Below, one piece after another: positions 10,573 through 19,625 of a stretch of DNA of 54,967 bases; within the stretch, counting starts at the first letter, position 1, and each line of letters opens with the position of its first letter. The translations under genes were made by a program, and so were the position numbers. The notes under the pieces are model-generated. The model did not search any database and was not told the origin of the DNA. It was given only the letters and a program-made list of their open reading frames with translations. The stretch is taken from contig WRKX01000004.1 of the NCBI GenBank assembly GCA_009777925.1, forward strand, positions 1 to 54,967, read 5' to 3'. This stretch comes from Betaproteobacteria bacterium. Lineage in GTDB: Bacteria; Pseudomonadota; Gammaproteobacteria; Burkholderiales; Rhodocyclaceae.

Positions 10573-11573
10573 GCCGCTCCAACATTCGCCTTTGCGGCAG
10601 GATCAGGCGCGGCAGTGCTCACAGACTCACTCTCCTGCTCCAGTTTGCCAACACCTTCCGGGCAAACAAAATCCAGCGCGCTGGGCAGTATTTCATATTC
10701 CGCTTCTGTCCGATAAAAAAACTCTCCATCCAGGGAAATGGCAATCAGATCGTCAGACTCAATGGTCATTTTCTGGAAACGGTGATGCCGGATATATTCC
10801 GGCCATTTATGATACCGTCCATACATGTAATCATTCATGATTTTCATCGCCCCGATTCTGGGAATCTGGCCCCACAGATAGAGATCAAGCGCCCCGTCAT
10901 CTGGACTCGCGTCTATACCCGGGCAAAAGGCTCTGCCATAACAAGGCTGATTGGCAATCAAGGCGCTCATGAATTTGCCTTCCAGCGCCACTTCATCATC
11001 AAGCGTAATTCGGTAATCCTGCTCTGTGCCGGAACGTAATATGTTGTACATGGCAGCGTAAAAATAACAGGTATCCAATGGAATAATTCTGTATTTGGCA
11101 AACAACTCTTCGCCCAAAATATTTGCCATAGCCTCTACGCCAAACATGGAAAAGGAAAGGGCATAACTGTTATCGCAACGAATAAGGTCAACCTGCCTCG
11201 TTTCCGCAAATATGAGATCGCTGACAGACTCAAACAGCAAAGTCGCGTTTTTGCCTAACGAGCGGACAAATACGTGGTCTCCCTCCTTGTTTTTCGCGTA
11301 ATAAGCAATCTGTACATTCGGCAGACCTATCGCGCCATTGATGACCTCATAAAGTATTCCATTCCCTCCCACAGCGTAGATACGAACCAGACCAGGTTCT
11401 TTCTGACAATAACGCCTGATGAACCCCACCGCGTCGCGTTGCCAGCGAGTAACGTGAATGTCGTAAGAAAGCCAGGGATAATGGACAAAACAGCTTTCGA
11501 TTTCCGCGCAAATATCCGGCAGGTAATTTGCGACGCCTCTGGCAACAGGATTAATGATAAACAGGTGTTTCAT
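10569..11573 (-). CDS. Divergent diacylglycerol/sphingosine-kinase-like protein
   Basis: A 334-residue protein with the fold signature of the DgkB/YegS lipid kinase family: an N-terminal NPVA motif, a nucleotide-loop equivalent and C-terminal [10 protein letters not shown] and SLDGEFF segments. The usual GGDGT(I/L)NEV loop reads GGNGILYEV here (69-77), so the conserved aspartate and threonine are replaced. Activity on diacylglycerol is therefore doubtful, and a changed substrate or a binding-only role is possible. It lies inside a signalling operon, 7 bases after the dCache gene and overlapping the kinase gene by 4, so a role in the same pathway is inferred. Confidence 0.75.
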   Translation of the reverse strand: MKHLFIINPVARGVANYLPDICAEIESCFVHYPWLSYDIHVTRWQRDAVGFIRRYCQKEPGLVRIYAVGGNGILYEVINGAIGLPNVQIAYYAKNKEGDHVFVRSLGKNATLLFESVSDLIFAETRQVDLIRCDNSYALSFSMFGVEAMANILGEELFAKYRIIPLDTCYFYAAMYNILRSGTEQDYRITLDDEVALEGKFMSALIANQPCYGRAFCPGIDASPDDGALDLYLWGQIPRIGAMKIMNDYMYGRYHKWPEYIRHHRFQKMTIESDDLIAISLDGEFFYRTEAEYEILPSALDFVCPEGVGKLEQESESVSTAAPDPAAKANVGAA

Positions 11574-11580
11574 GTTTTTC

Positions 11581-13275
11581 TTACCCCAGGCTCATTTCCT
11601 GCCCCGCCAGGCGGTGCGCGATTTCTTCCGCCATAAAAACCGCATGGCGTTCAATTTCATCCGGCAGCGGCGCGTCAAAATTCAGAAAGATGCCGCCCAG
11701 CAGATTTTCTTCCGCCGCGCGTAACGGGAAAACGCAAACAGTCATGGCATTCCCGGAGCCTGCTTCTACGTCGTAACGCCAGACCATGCCGATCCTGCCG
11801 GTATTCTGTAGCGCCGCCCGCAGGACAGTTTGCCAATTGCTCAAATCCGCATCGCCCTTGCTGAAGCCGGAAACCGGATCATAATGAATTACGGTATCCG
11901 CATCTTCCGCACCATACAGGCGCAAAGTTGCGCCTTTTGCCTGATATACGCTGATAAAACGATGCGCGGCATGGCGAAAAAAATCAGGCAAATCAACGCC
12001 GGGAAAAAGAGAACGCTCCAGAAATAAATGAAAATCAAGCATTTCCTGTTGCCAGTTTGTTTCATCAATGCGCTTGCGAAAACCTGTAAGCATCTGATAG
12101 AAAGAGGTTGCAATCCGCCCAAAATTCTTTTCCTGATAGCGCTGCATCTGGGGTTGAGAGTCTTCCGGGTTGAAATCATCGGCAATACGGCTCATTGCGC
12201 GCATCGTGTCGGCAACAATCTGCGCCGCATAGCGCAACGAAGCCAGGAGCATGGCGGAGAAAAACAGCATCGCCCCTGTTACCACAACAATCACCAGATA
12301 CATGGATTCATAAATGGAAGAAAATGGAAGCGCCGCGACAACCCAGGTCAACTCCCCAAATGGCTCGAGTTGAACCGGCTCAAAAGAAAGCATCGCGCTG
12401 CCGCCAACCAGACCAAAGCGCGCATTGTGGAAAAAAACCAACTCTTTGTCTCGTAAAGCGTTTTTAACAAGAGTCAAGTCTGACAGGCCGGTTTCATCAA
12501 TGGATTTGCCAATATTTCTACTATCCTGAGCAGCCCTAAGATGCAAAGATTCCGAAAAAAGCATGGAAACAACGGGAGTTTTTCTGTCTGGCCCGCCAAA
12601 GAGTTCATCAAATCTGCCATCTGCGCCCATGCAACCAAGTAAAACGCCATTGCGAAACAGGGGAATGGTTATGGAATAAACATTCTGCAAGCCCTTGCCA
12701 TCACGATAATCGTAGAGCGCCTGTTCTTCAGAGTTAATGTTGATATGCAATTTTTTACTTTTCATCGCCTCCGCGCACCAGGAAGAACTCTGCGGATCAC
12801 CCAGGAAATTCTCATCCATATCCGGCACAACCATGATTGTCCCGCCGTCATTGATATACGACCGGATAAAGCGCCCGCTTGGCGCCCCCGGATAGCTGTC
12901 ACGATCATCGTCATCTTTGCCGTCAAAAGCGTTTGCCTCATAAGCCAGCCAGGCGTTGTAGATGTTGCGGTTACGGAGCGTTTGCTGAATAACGCGCTCG
13001 GCCTGTTTGCGCGCGTCAGGCCTGGTCGCGTCAACTCGGGAAAGCAGTTCCGCCTCGACCTCCAGAGTCAGGCGGATACTGTCAAGGGTAAATTTCAGTT
13101 GTTCTGAATCGAAGCGGGTCTTGTTTACCAGCAGACGATTTGCCAGACCGACCTTGCTTTCATAGACAGAATGAACGATGGAAAACAAAAGGATGCCAAG
13201 TATTGTCAGAAAGGGAATGGCGACAAAAAAGAGGATCTTCTGCCAGATAGCATTTTTTGTGGGCCGCCTGCTCAT
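11581..13275 (-). CDS. dCache-domain membrane sensor with GAF-like C-terminus, no output domain
   Basis: A 564-residue protein with a membrane span at about 12-34, a large extracytoplasmic double-Cache region (about 35-305) carrying SYPGAPSGRFIRSYI, a second span (about 328-350), a HAMP-like linker and a cytoplasmic GAF-like region (about 410-550). I find no kinase, GGDEF, Hpt or methyl-acceptor module. It is a paralogue of the next upstream protein, sharing the N-terminal half and the YPGAPSGR motif, but it lacks the Hpt end. Its start overlaps that gene by ATGA. A co-sensor or partner role is inferred. Confidence 0.8.
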   Translation of the reverse strand: MSRRPTKNAIWQKILFFVAIPFLTILGILLFSIVHSVYESKVGLANRLLVNKTRFDSEQLKFTLDSIRLTLEVEAELLSRVDATRPDARKQAERVIQQTLRNRNIYNAWLAYEANAFDGKDDDDRDSYPGAPSGRFIRSYINDGGTIMVVPDMDENFLGDPQSSSWCAEAMKSKKLHININSEEQALYDYRDGKGLQNVYSITIPLFRNGVLLGCMGADGRFDELFGGPDRKTPVVSMLFSESLHLRAAQDSRNIGKSIDETGLSDLTLVKNALRDKELVFFHNARFGLVGGSAMLSFEPVQLEPFGELTWVVAALPFSSIYESMYLVIVVVTGAMLFFSAMLLASLRYAAQIVADTMRAMSRIADDFNPEDSQPQMQRYQEKNFGRIATSFYQMLTGFRKRIDETNWQQEMLDFHLFLERSLFPGVDLPDFFRHAAHRFISVYQAKGATLRLYGAEDADTVIHYDPVSGFSKGDADLSNWQTVLRAALQNTGRIGMVWRYDVEAGSGNAMTVCVFPLRAAEENLLGGIFLNFDAPLPDEIERHAVFMAEEIAHRLAGQEMSLG

Positions 13276-15827
13276 TCCGTCCTCCCTGCTTCCGCCTGAA
13301 CGCCGGTGCTTGCAAGCAGTTCCTGAATGGCTTGGCCAGCCTCTTCATACTCGATCATTTCCAGGAGGTTCGAAATCATTTCCAGCTTTCCGGCCATATC
13401 TGCTTCATCCAAACCCGGCGCAGCATAGGAGAACCGCATAGTGTGCCGCAAGCGTTCGCCCGCCAGCAACAGATTGTAATCCTCCAGCGCGGCGCGAACA
13501 GCTTTCAGACCCGCCGTTAAATCTTCGACATGCCGCCTTTCCCTGGGAGATGTTTCCTGCTTTGGCAGCATCGCCTTAAGTGATTCGATAAAATCGGAAA
13601 GCGCCTCTTCAAGCTGGGGATAAGACAGGCGGCAACCTTCGATATCGTTTTCCCTGGCGGTCATTTCCAGGCGGTAAGCCTGTTCGCCCAGGTAAAACGC
13701 GCCGATAGTATTAAGCGCCCCCTTGCTGCCATGCACCTCAATGGTGAAGGCATGAACATCGCCTGAAACGAGGAATTCGCGCATTTTGCCCATGGAGATG
13801 GCAAGCTCACGCGCGGAAAGAGAAAGCATTTCCATATACAGCGACGAGTTGCCGCCCAGCATGGAAAGCGCCTTGTCAACTCCCAGATTCGGAATGTTTC
13901 GCGCCGCAGCCATAAAACGCTGAATCTCAGTCGGCTTATCCGTCTCCGGCTGAAGCATGTCAGCGAAAGCAGGCGGCGGCGCTTCAGGAGGAATAGCCTT
14001 CAAAACTGAAGCCGTATGACTTCCCTCCAGTGTGGATTTCGCCAGCGTCGCCCAGTTGACAGTTTCCTTCACCCTGGTCTGTGGTGAGGCTAACTCTGTT
14101 TCGGCGTCCAAAACAGGCGCGTAATGGATAAAAAAGTCCGCCAGCCGATCAGAAATGAAATTCAGCACTGCGTCGTCATGCAGGATGACCTGGCGGGAAT
14201 TGGCCGTCTCCAAAATGATAAAGGCGCGTAATTGTTTTCCGGCCCGAATCGGCAAAATACAGACCGCCCAGGCTTTCGGCGCAACAAACTCAAGGCCGAG
14301 CGAACGCATCGCGTAGCGTTTCAAAAGCAGGTAATGTTTGCCTTCAAGCGCCTCCGCCAGAGTTTCGTGTCCCTCAAACTCCGGCGCTAACGCCACTGAA
14401 CGGATATGGAATTCACCTGCCGTGCCGGAAATGGCAAACAGCCGCGCCTGCCTGCCCAGATAGATGAAAAAACGCGCGGTATCCGCCTTGCAACTGACCC
14501 GCAACAACTGCAGGATGTGCTTGGACGCTTCCTCAAAACTCAGACTTTTATGGATAGCGTTCTGGATGGCAAGGTAGCTATCCAGTTTGATTTTGACAAG
14601 GTAAAGATAATTCAGGCGCATCCGAAAATATTGCCAGAGCCTTGATACGGAACGCGCCAGGTCGCCGACTTCATCCTGTCGTTCCAGATAAGGCAAATCC
14701 TGCACGCCGCCTGTTCCGCTGATCATGTCTATGGAATGCGCGAGCCGGTTTAGCGTATTACGTGCGTGGTAAACAATGAACAGGAGCAGCGCGGCAAAGG
14801 CAAGCAGCACGACGACCAGGTAGACGGCAATGGGACGCAGCGCCCTGAAAACAGCCTGGTCAACAACAGAAGATGGCAGCGCCGCGTAAATATAGACTAC
14901 CTCGCCGCCAAAACCTTCGAGCAATACCGGCTTCAGGTAAATAAACGCATCCGCGTCAAGGAGCCAGGAATACTCGTTTTGCAGGAAAATTTCCTGTCTT
15001 GCGCGCATCGCCTGCCTGATCTGGTCGAGATGGGGGAGACGCATATCCTGCATCGCCATGCCAATCTGTTCGATGTTCTGGGAAAAGATAAGTTTTTCTT
15101 CCGCTGAAAATACCGCCGTAACTACCTGCCCATTAAATTCGCTGTCAAATGCCAGGTCACGCGCCAGGACGCCGCCGCCTACCACACCAACTGCTTTTCC
15201 ATGCCGCAGGATGGGGCTGCTGACTGTGATGCTCGCAGCATGACCACCTCCCGTCTTGTAGTCGCTCAGGAAAATGAAATCCAAACCATTGAACACCTTG
15301 CCGCTTTCTAGGGGAATCTTGTACCACCCGCTCATGTCAGGGTTATTCAACTCTTTTTCTTCCATGCCTGGAATAAGGGTAATCGCTTCCTCGCTTCCTT
15401 TATCACTGCGGATGTAGGAACGCATATAGCGGCCGCTGGGCGCTCCGGGATATTCGCCGCTGCGCGAAGCGTCTTCGCCATCAAGGCTGTTGGGTTCATA
15501 AGCGACCCAGACATTGTGGATGTGCGTGTTATTGAGCATCCACGCAAGGATGGCGTCCCCTTCGTAGCGGCGCTTCCCTGCCGGCAGCGCATCCAGACTC
15601 TCAAATGAAGTGGCTGCGTCAACTACTGTCGCGTAACTCGCGGACAACATGCCCTTCAGCCTGGTCTCATTGATTGCGGCAACCCCGGCCACATGCGATT
15701 CGGAATCTTTTTTCACCCCTTGCGCCACGCTCCAGACAATGGCGCACGAAAACAGCGCGAATCCCGGCAAAAAGGCTCCCCCCAGCAAAAGCAGGATTTT
15801 TTTCCAGAGGAAACGGCTGTTGCTCAT
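13272..15827 (-). CDS. dCache-HAMP-GAF-Hpt phosphotransfer sensor
   Basis: An 851-residue membrane protein. Span 1 is at about 8-34, the double-Cache sensor at 40-310 (with EYPGAPSGRYMRSYI), span 2 at about 330-353, HAMP at 353-410 and a GAF-like domain at 425-565. A histidine phosphotransfer domain follows at about 650-755, with the acceptor His699 in VHGSKGALNTIGA, the Hpt pattern HxxKG. A helical tail ends it. It can accept phosphate but has no kinase of its own, so the hybrid kinase at 8092-10572 is the natural donor and the REC-HD-GYP protein a natural acceptor. Both of its junctions with neighbours are 4-base ATGA overlaps. Confidence 0.85.
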   Translation of the reverse strand: MSNSRFLWKKILLLLGGAFLPGFALFSCAIVWSVAQGVKKDSESHVAGVAAINETRLKGMLSASYATVVDAATSFESLDALPAGKRRYEGDAILAWMLNNTHIHNVWVAYEPNSLDGEDASRSGEYPGAPSGRYMRSYIRSDKGSEEAITLIPGMEEKELNNPDMSGWYKIPLESGKVFNGLDFIFLSDYKTGGGHAASITVSSPILRHGKAVGVVGGGVLARDLAFDSEFNGQVVTAVFSAEEKLIFSQNIEQIGMAMQDMRLPHLDQIRQAMRARQEIFLQNEYSWLLDADAFIYLKPVLLEGFGGEVVYIYAALPSSVVDQAVFRALRPIAVYLVVVLLAFAALLLFIVYHARNTLNRLAHSIDMISGTGGVQDLPYLERQDEVGDLARSVSRLWQYFRMRLNYLYLVKIKLDSYLAIQNAIHKSLSFEEASKHILQLLRVSCKADTARFFIYLGRQARLFAISGTAGEFHIRSVALAPEFEGHETLAEALEGKHYLLLKRYAMRSLGLEFVAPKAWAVCILPIRAGKQLRAFIILETANSRQVILHDDAVLNFISDRLADFFIHYAPVLDAETELASPQTRVKETVNWATLAKSTLEGSHTASVLKAIPPEAPPPAFADMLQPETDKPTEIQRFMAAARNIPNLGVDKALSMLGGNSSLYMEMLSLSARELAISMGKMREFLVSGDVHAFTIEVHGSKGALNTIGAFYLGEQAYRLEMTARENDIEGCRLSYPQLEEALSDFIESLKAMLPKQETSPRERRHVEDLTAGLKAVRAALEDYNLLLAGERLRHTMRFSYAAPGLDEADMAGKLEMISNLLEMIEYEEAGQAIQELLASTGVQAEAGRTE

Positions 15828-16918
15828 GCCTGCCCTGCCGCCTCCTCTTTATTTGCGTCGGCCTGGTTATGGTGTTGCTGCGCAATCTCCTGAAAGCCTG
15901 CTTCGTTTTCCCGGAACAGATCAACCAGCAAAGGATCGAAATGACTACCCTCGCCTGCCAGGATAATGTTTCTGGCTTCATTGTGCGTCATTGCTTTCCG
16001 GTAACAGCGCGGCTCAATGATTGCGTCATAAACATCCGCGATTGCCATTATACGCGCGCAAAGCGGAATATTGTCTCCCGCCAATCCATTCGGGTATCCA
16101 GCACCGTCAAAACGCTCATGATGCCCTTCCGCAATCATGATTGCATATTTCAGATAACGCTGGGTCGGGGTGCGCGCGAACATCTTGCGTAGCATCTTGC
16201 CGCCTGCGGGCGCATGCTCCTTCATGATTTCAAACTCTTCCGGGGTCAATTTTCCAGGCTTTAACAGGATTGCGTCACTGATGCTGATTTTGCCGATGTC
16301 GTGCATGGGCGCGGCGCGAACGTACATCTCCAGTTCTTCCTGTGATGGCCTGGCAATCTTCCTCCCCGGTATGGACGCGCCTGAATCGTGCCACGCAATC
16401 AGTTTCCTTCCCAGCAAATCAACGTAACGGCTGGTGCGGATGATGTGTCCGCCCGTATCCGAATCGCGGTATTCCACGATTTCCGAAAAGCCATGCACGA
16501 TGTTGTCTTCCAGTTCCCGTACCGTCTTTTCCAGGTAACACTGGTAACGGAAAAAGCTTAAGTGGTGGTCAATCCGGTGCAGCAGGATAGATTTGTTGAA
16601 AGGTTTGGTCACGAAGTCCACCGCGCCGCATTCCAGGCCGCGTATTTCCGAATCCGTGTCACGATTGGCGGTAAGGAAGATAACAGGGATGTCGCTTAAA
16701 CGCGCGTCCGCTTTCAGGCGCAGGATTGTCTCAAACCCGTCCATTCCCGGCATTTCGACATCCAGGAGGATCAGGTCTGGACGCTCACTGGAGCAAATCT
16801 TGAGAGCCTGCTCCCCTGATTTTGCCAGAATTGCGCGGTGGCTCTCGCCGATTTGTCCGGCGATATAATTCAGGTTAACCAGGTTGTCATCAACGATCAG
16901 GATAGTGCCTTTATTCAT
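15824..16918 (-). CDS. Response regulator with HD-GYP domain, predicted cyclic-di-GMP phosphodiesterase
   Basis: A 364-residue protein. Receiver domain 1-120 has acidic residues at VDD (10-11), phosphoacceptor Asp53 (LLDVEMPGMDG) and Lys105. The HD-GYP domain has MHDIGK (205-210), HHERFDGAGYP (266-276) and a further metal-site segment (IADVYDAI). HD-GYP proteins hydrolyse cyclic-di-GMP, and RpfG, with the same REC-HD-GYP layout, acts with hybrid kinase RpfC. It is the first gene of the five-gene operon and overlaps the Hpt gene by ATGA. Phosphorylation from the encoded relay is inferred. Confidence 0.92.
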   Translation of the reverse strand: MNKGTILIVDDNLVNLNYIAGQIGESHRAILAKSGEQALKICSSERPDLILLDVEMPGMDGFETILRLKADARLSDIPVIFLTANRDTDSEIRGLECGAVDFVTKPFNKSILLHRIDHHLSFFRYQCYLEKTVRELEDNIVHGFSEIVEYRDSDTGGHIIRTSRYVDLLGRKLIAWHDSGASIPGRKIARPSQEELEMYVRAAPMHDIGKISISDAILLKPGKLTPEEFEIMKEHAPAGGKMLRKMFARTPTQRYLKYAIMIAEGHHERFDGAGYPNGLAGDNIPLCARIMAIADVYDAIIEPRCYRKAMTHNEARNIILAGEGSHFDPLLVDLFRENEAGFQEIAQQHHNQADANKEEAAGQA

Positions 16919-16955
16919 TGGAGTACTCTTTGCAGGGAAAATTGAATCTGCTTAA

Positions 16956-16983
16956 TTATTAACCTTGTGAAGCGCGATAGCAA
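16956..16983 (-). promoter_or_regulatory. Possible sigma-70 promoter of the signalling operon
   Basis: On the minus strand TTGCTA (16983-16978) and TAATAA (16961-16956) are separated by 16 bases, inside the AT-rich spacer before the REC-HD-GYP gene. The match is only fair, and other hexamers nearby would also fit. Confidence 0.3.
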
Positions 16984-17058
16984 CCTGACAATATGGTTGA
17001 AATGTAAATGTTATTTCATCATGACCATGCGCCTGGCTTTAGGCTTTGTGATTTGCGA

Positions 17059-18002
17059 CAGGGCAATCACATGAATGCGATTATCGTGGCCTCTCGGAAG
17101 TACTCGTTTACGATCAATGGGTTACGAGGGGGCTGTTCACAGGGGATTGATTTGTGTAGTTTTCTGCCTTTTTGGAGCGTTCCATGGAGACGGAAGGCAA
17201 ACTGTGTCTGGCGGACGTATTCGTATCGATCAGCGACCCAAGACAAGCGGGGAAGGTTGAACACGATCTGGTCGAGTTACTGGTGGTGGCGGTCAATGCG
17301 GTGCTGGTTGGAGCCGACACCTTCGTTGAGATCGAGTTGTGGGCGAAAGAAAAACTCGACTGGCTGCGAGGTTACCTCAAGCTGAAAGCGGGCATTCCCT
17401 CGCACGACACCTTTGGGCGGCTGTTTGGCCTGATTGATCCCATACAATTTGAGGCCGCCTTTCGGCGCTGGGTCGGATCGATCCTCCCGGCGCTGGAGGC
17501 CGATGCCGTGGTGGCCATTGACGGCAAGAGCAGTCGGCGCACAGGCAAGGTGGATGCTATGCCGCTGCATCTGGTGAGTGCGTTTGCCGCAGGTGCCGGT
17601 TTGGTGCTCGGGTAGCGGGCGACGGCGGCGAAGTCCAATGAAAAGACGGCCATTCCTGAACTCCTGGCTACCCTGGCGCTGGAAGGTTGCATCGTCACGC
17701 TCGATGCCATGGATACCCAGACCAACATCGCCCAGGCGATCCGCAATCGTGGTGCGCATTATGTCCTGGCACTCAAGGACAACCAGCCGAACCTGGCCGA
17801 TTCGCTGCGCGATTTCTTTGCCCGGTTCAAGGCGGTGCCGCCCACAACCTCGCCGTGCTTAAGCACATCACCATGAACCTCATCCGCCTTGACCATATAC
17901 CACGAAAGGGCGGCATTAAGGCCCGTCGCCTCATCGCCGTAACTTTCGATTCCTACCGCGTTCAATTGCTCGGCTTGACATGACTTTCATGCGATTGCCC
18001 TG
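17059..18002. mobile_element. ISAs1-family insertion sequence, decayed
   Basis: A 944-bp element bounded by inverted repeats: CAGGGCAATCACATGAA on the left and CAGGGCAATCGCATGAA, read inwards, on the right. It encloses a disrupted ISAs1-type transposase gene. I find no convincing target duplication flanking it. The ends are intact, so trans-mobilisation by a full-length relative is conceivable, but the element cannot move by itself. Confidence 0.85.
17172..17983 (+). pseudogene. ISAs1-family transposase, inactivated
   Basis: The first 147 codons match the start of ISAs1/H-repeat transposases (DPRQAGKVEHDL, SHDTFGRLF, VVAIDGKSSR with the first catalytic Asp). A TAG at 17613-17615 stands where the reading frame otherwise continues smoothly (RATAAKSNEKTAIPELL), consistent with a glutamine codon turned to stop. 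The frame then reaches ALKDNQPNL, but after FARFKA (about 17835) it jumps into another frame at AHNLAVLKHITMNLIR, the C-terminal end. Most of the middle, well over 100 codons compared with the usual ~370 residues, is missing. Two separate lesions mean it has been dead for some time. Confidence 0.88.
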
Positions 18003-18030
18003 GATGTCGTAGCTTCCTTAAAAATTCGTT

Positions 18031-18125
18031 TATAGTGCTTTTCCTAAATAATCTTACTCTATCAACCTTCAGATATCCTATCCTGCAAGCGAGAAGGGGT
18101 AAAAATAATTACGAGAAGCACTATA
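18031..18125. mobile_element. MITE copy B (95 bp)
   Basis: The second copy of the 95-bp element at 306-400, with the same TATAGTGCTT/AAGCACTATA ends and two base differences in the body. It lies 28 bp beyond the ISAs1 relic. The near-identity of the two copies suggests recent movement. As at copy A, a GAACATCCGGG sequence follows shortly after. Confidence 0.8.
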
Positions 18126-18128
18126 TTG

Positions 18129-18256
18129 TGATTGCCGCAATTTACAGAACATCCGGGAGCGCCAAGCGCCAGAGTGGCATCTTGCTTCAGGCCGGGTTAG
18201 CGCCCGGCGCTCCCAGCCAGGCCGATCTGCCATCCGAGGCAGATGCGATTGCCCTG
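18129..18256. repeat. 128-bp dispersed repeat, copy 1
   Basis: Begins GATTGCCGCAATT and ends GATGCGATTGCCCTG. The same layout recurs at 21033-21160, with conserved ends, a shared GAACATC and GGGAGCGC near the left, and a diverged GC-rich middle full of short palindromes. The right end, read inwards, is CAGGGCAATCGCAT, identical to the right inverted repeat of the ISAs1 relic at 17059-18002. No gene is seen between 18003 and 18400. Confidence 0.6.
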
Positions 18257-18400
18257 AAAGACAGGCGTCATGTACAAAAGGTTACAAATCGAATGTGGTT
18301 CAATGATAATCCTGTCGCACAATATGAGAGAAACGCATGTCCTTATCTTTCTCAGGCAGGAAGATTTGCGTGTGATGCTTATAAGTTTACGGTAGCCGCC

Positions 18401-18928
18401 ATGAAACCTTTTTTTCTTCCTATATCGCGCAGTCATGTTTTTTGTGCCATGCTGGTTTTTTGCGGCTGCCTGACGGCAGCCGTGGCGGAAACGGGTCGTG
18501 AGCTTGGCGTGGAAAGCGCGGGCGAGTATGGCAGTTTGCGGGAAGGCAGTTTGCGGAAAAGCTGGAAAAAACTTCCGCCCGAAGAGCGCGAAGAGTTGCG
18601 TCGCCAGATGCGCGACGCCTGGCAGCGGCTTTCCAAAGAAGAGCAGGAACGCCTGCTGCCGAACTGTTGGGAAAAAGACGACAAGGGACAAAACGGTCGC
18701 CCCGGCGGATTAAGAGACGGGAAATCAGGGAAGGAAAAAGATTGGAAGGAGGGGCGTTGTTCTCATAAAAGATACAGAGAGCATTGGCATAGCCTTTCGC
18801 CGGAAGAGCGGGAAGTTCTCCGCAGCAAGCTGCGTGAGGCGCTGCGCCAAAAGGAAACGCCGCCAGGGGACGAAATAACGCCGGAATCCATGCCGGTTAA
18901 TCAACCGGGCGAGGCAACGGCGCAGTAA
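18401..18928 (+). CDS. Secreted DUF3106-like protein
   Basis: A 175-residue protein starting at the ATG at 18401 with a signal peptide (hydrophobic stretch about 10-28, likely cleaved after AVAE). The mature part is highly charged, with two copies of a motif of the type LPPEEREELRRQ...W and LSPEEREVLRSK, as in the proteobacterial DUF3106 family. The function is not known to me. An open frame continues upstream to 18035, but that part is MITE and repeat sequence, so I exclude it. It is followed 10 bases later by tsaB. Confidence 0.65.
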   Translation: MKPFFLPISRSHVFCAMLVFCGCLTAAVAETGRELGVESAGEYGSLREGSLRKSWKKLPPEEREELRRQMRDAWQRLSKEEQERLLPNCWEKDDKGQNGRPGGLRDGKSGKEKDWKEGRCSHKRYREHWHSLSPEEREVLRSKLREALRQKETPPGDEITPESMPVNQPGEATAQ

Positions 18929-18938
18929 AATTCGCGCC

Positions 18939-19625
18939 ATGCGAATCCTTGCCCTGGAAACTTCAACGGAATTTGCGTCCTGCGCTTTCTGGCTGGATGG
19001 TTCTGTTTTGTCCGCCGAATGTCCCGCCGATGCGCCTCATTCCCTTACCCTTATTCCGCTCGCCAAGCGTCTTTTGCAGGAAGCGGGGTCTGATTTTGCC
19101 GCGCTTGACGCTGTGGCGTTCGATAAGGGTCCGGGCGCGTTTACGAGTTTGCGCGTATCTTGCGCTATCGCGCAAGGCATGGCGAGTGCCCTGGATATTC
19201 CCGTGCTGCCTGTCGGCTCGCTCGAATGCCTGGCCTGGCGCGCCTGCGAAGCGGGGGAAAAGGCGTTAAGTCTGCTTGACGCTCGTATGGGAGAAGTGTA
19301 CGTCGGCGCGTTCAGGCGGGAAAAGGAAGGAGTAAAACCTTTGCTGGAAGTCGGGCTTTGCAAGCCGGAAGCAATCACGCTGCCGGATGGCGAGGGCTGG
19401 AAAGTCGTGGGCAATGCGCTGGATGCTTACCCTTTGCTGCGGGAACGCTTATCTGGGCAATGCCTGCTTTCTCTTGTGCCGCACGCGGAGCCGCTGGTTG
19501 AGCTTGCGGTTTTTGCCCTGCGGCGCGGGGAGGGGATTGATCCGGCGCTGGCCCTGCCGCGTTATGTGCGAGACAAGGTAGCGCGTACCTCAGCGGAACA
19601 GATGGCCACAGGAGGCCGAGTATGA
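18939..19625 (+). CDS. tsaB: tRNA threonylcarbamoyladenosine biosynthesis protein TsaB
   Basis: Partner of TsaD in adding threonylcarbamoyl to A37 of tRNAs that read ANN codons. The 228-residue protein has the ASKHA-type start (ILALETSTEFASCAFW), GPGAFTSLRVS (about 63-73) and the LDARMGEVYVGAF segment typical of TsaB. It overlaps rimI by four bases (ATGA at 19622), the common pairing of these genes in proteobacteria. Confidence 0.93.
   Translation: MRILALETSTEFASCAFWLDGSVLSAECPADAPHSLTLIPLAKRLLQEAGSDFAALDAVAFDKGPGAFTSLRVSCAIAQGMASALDIPVLPVGSLECLAWRACEAGEKALSLLDARMGEVYVGAFRREKEGVKPLLEVGLCKPEAITLPDGEGWKVVGNALDAYPLLRERLSGQCLLSLVPHAEPLVELAVFALRRGEGIDPALALPRYVRDKVARTSAEQMATGGRV

Noticed and set aside
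8995..10716. A 573-codon plus-strand open frame
   Set aside because: It is antisense to the hybrid kinase and the lipid-kinase-like gene and has no protein family character.
18035..18400. An N-terminal extension of the DUF3106-like protein
   Set aside because: The open frame crosses the MITE and the 128-bp repeat, and a signal peptide begins cleanly at the ATG at 18401.
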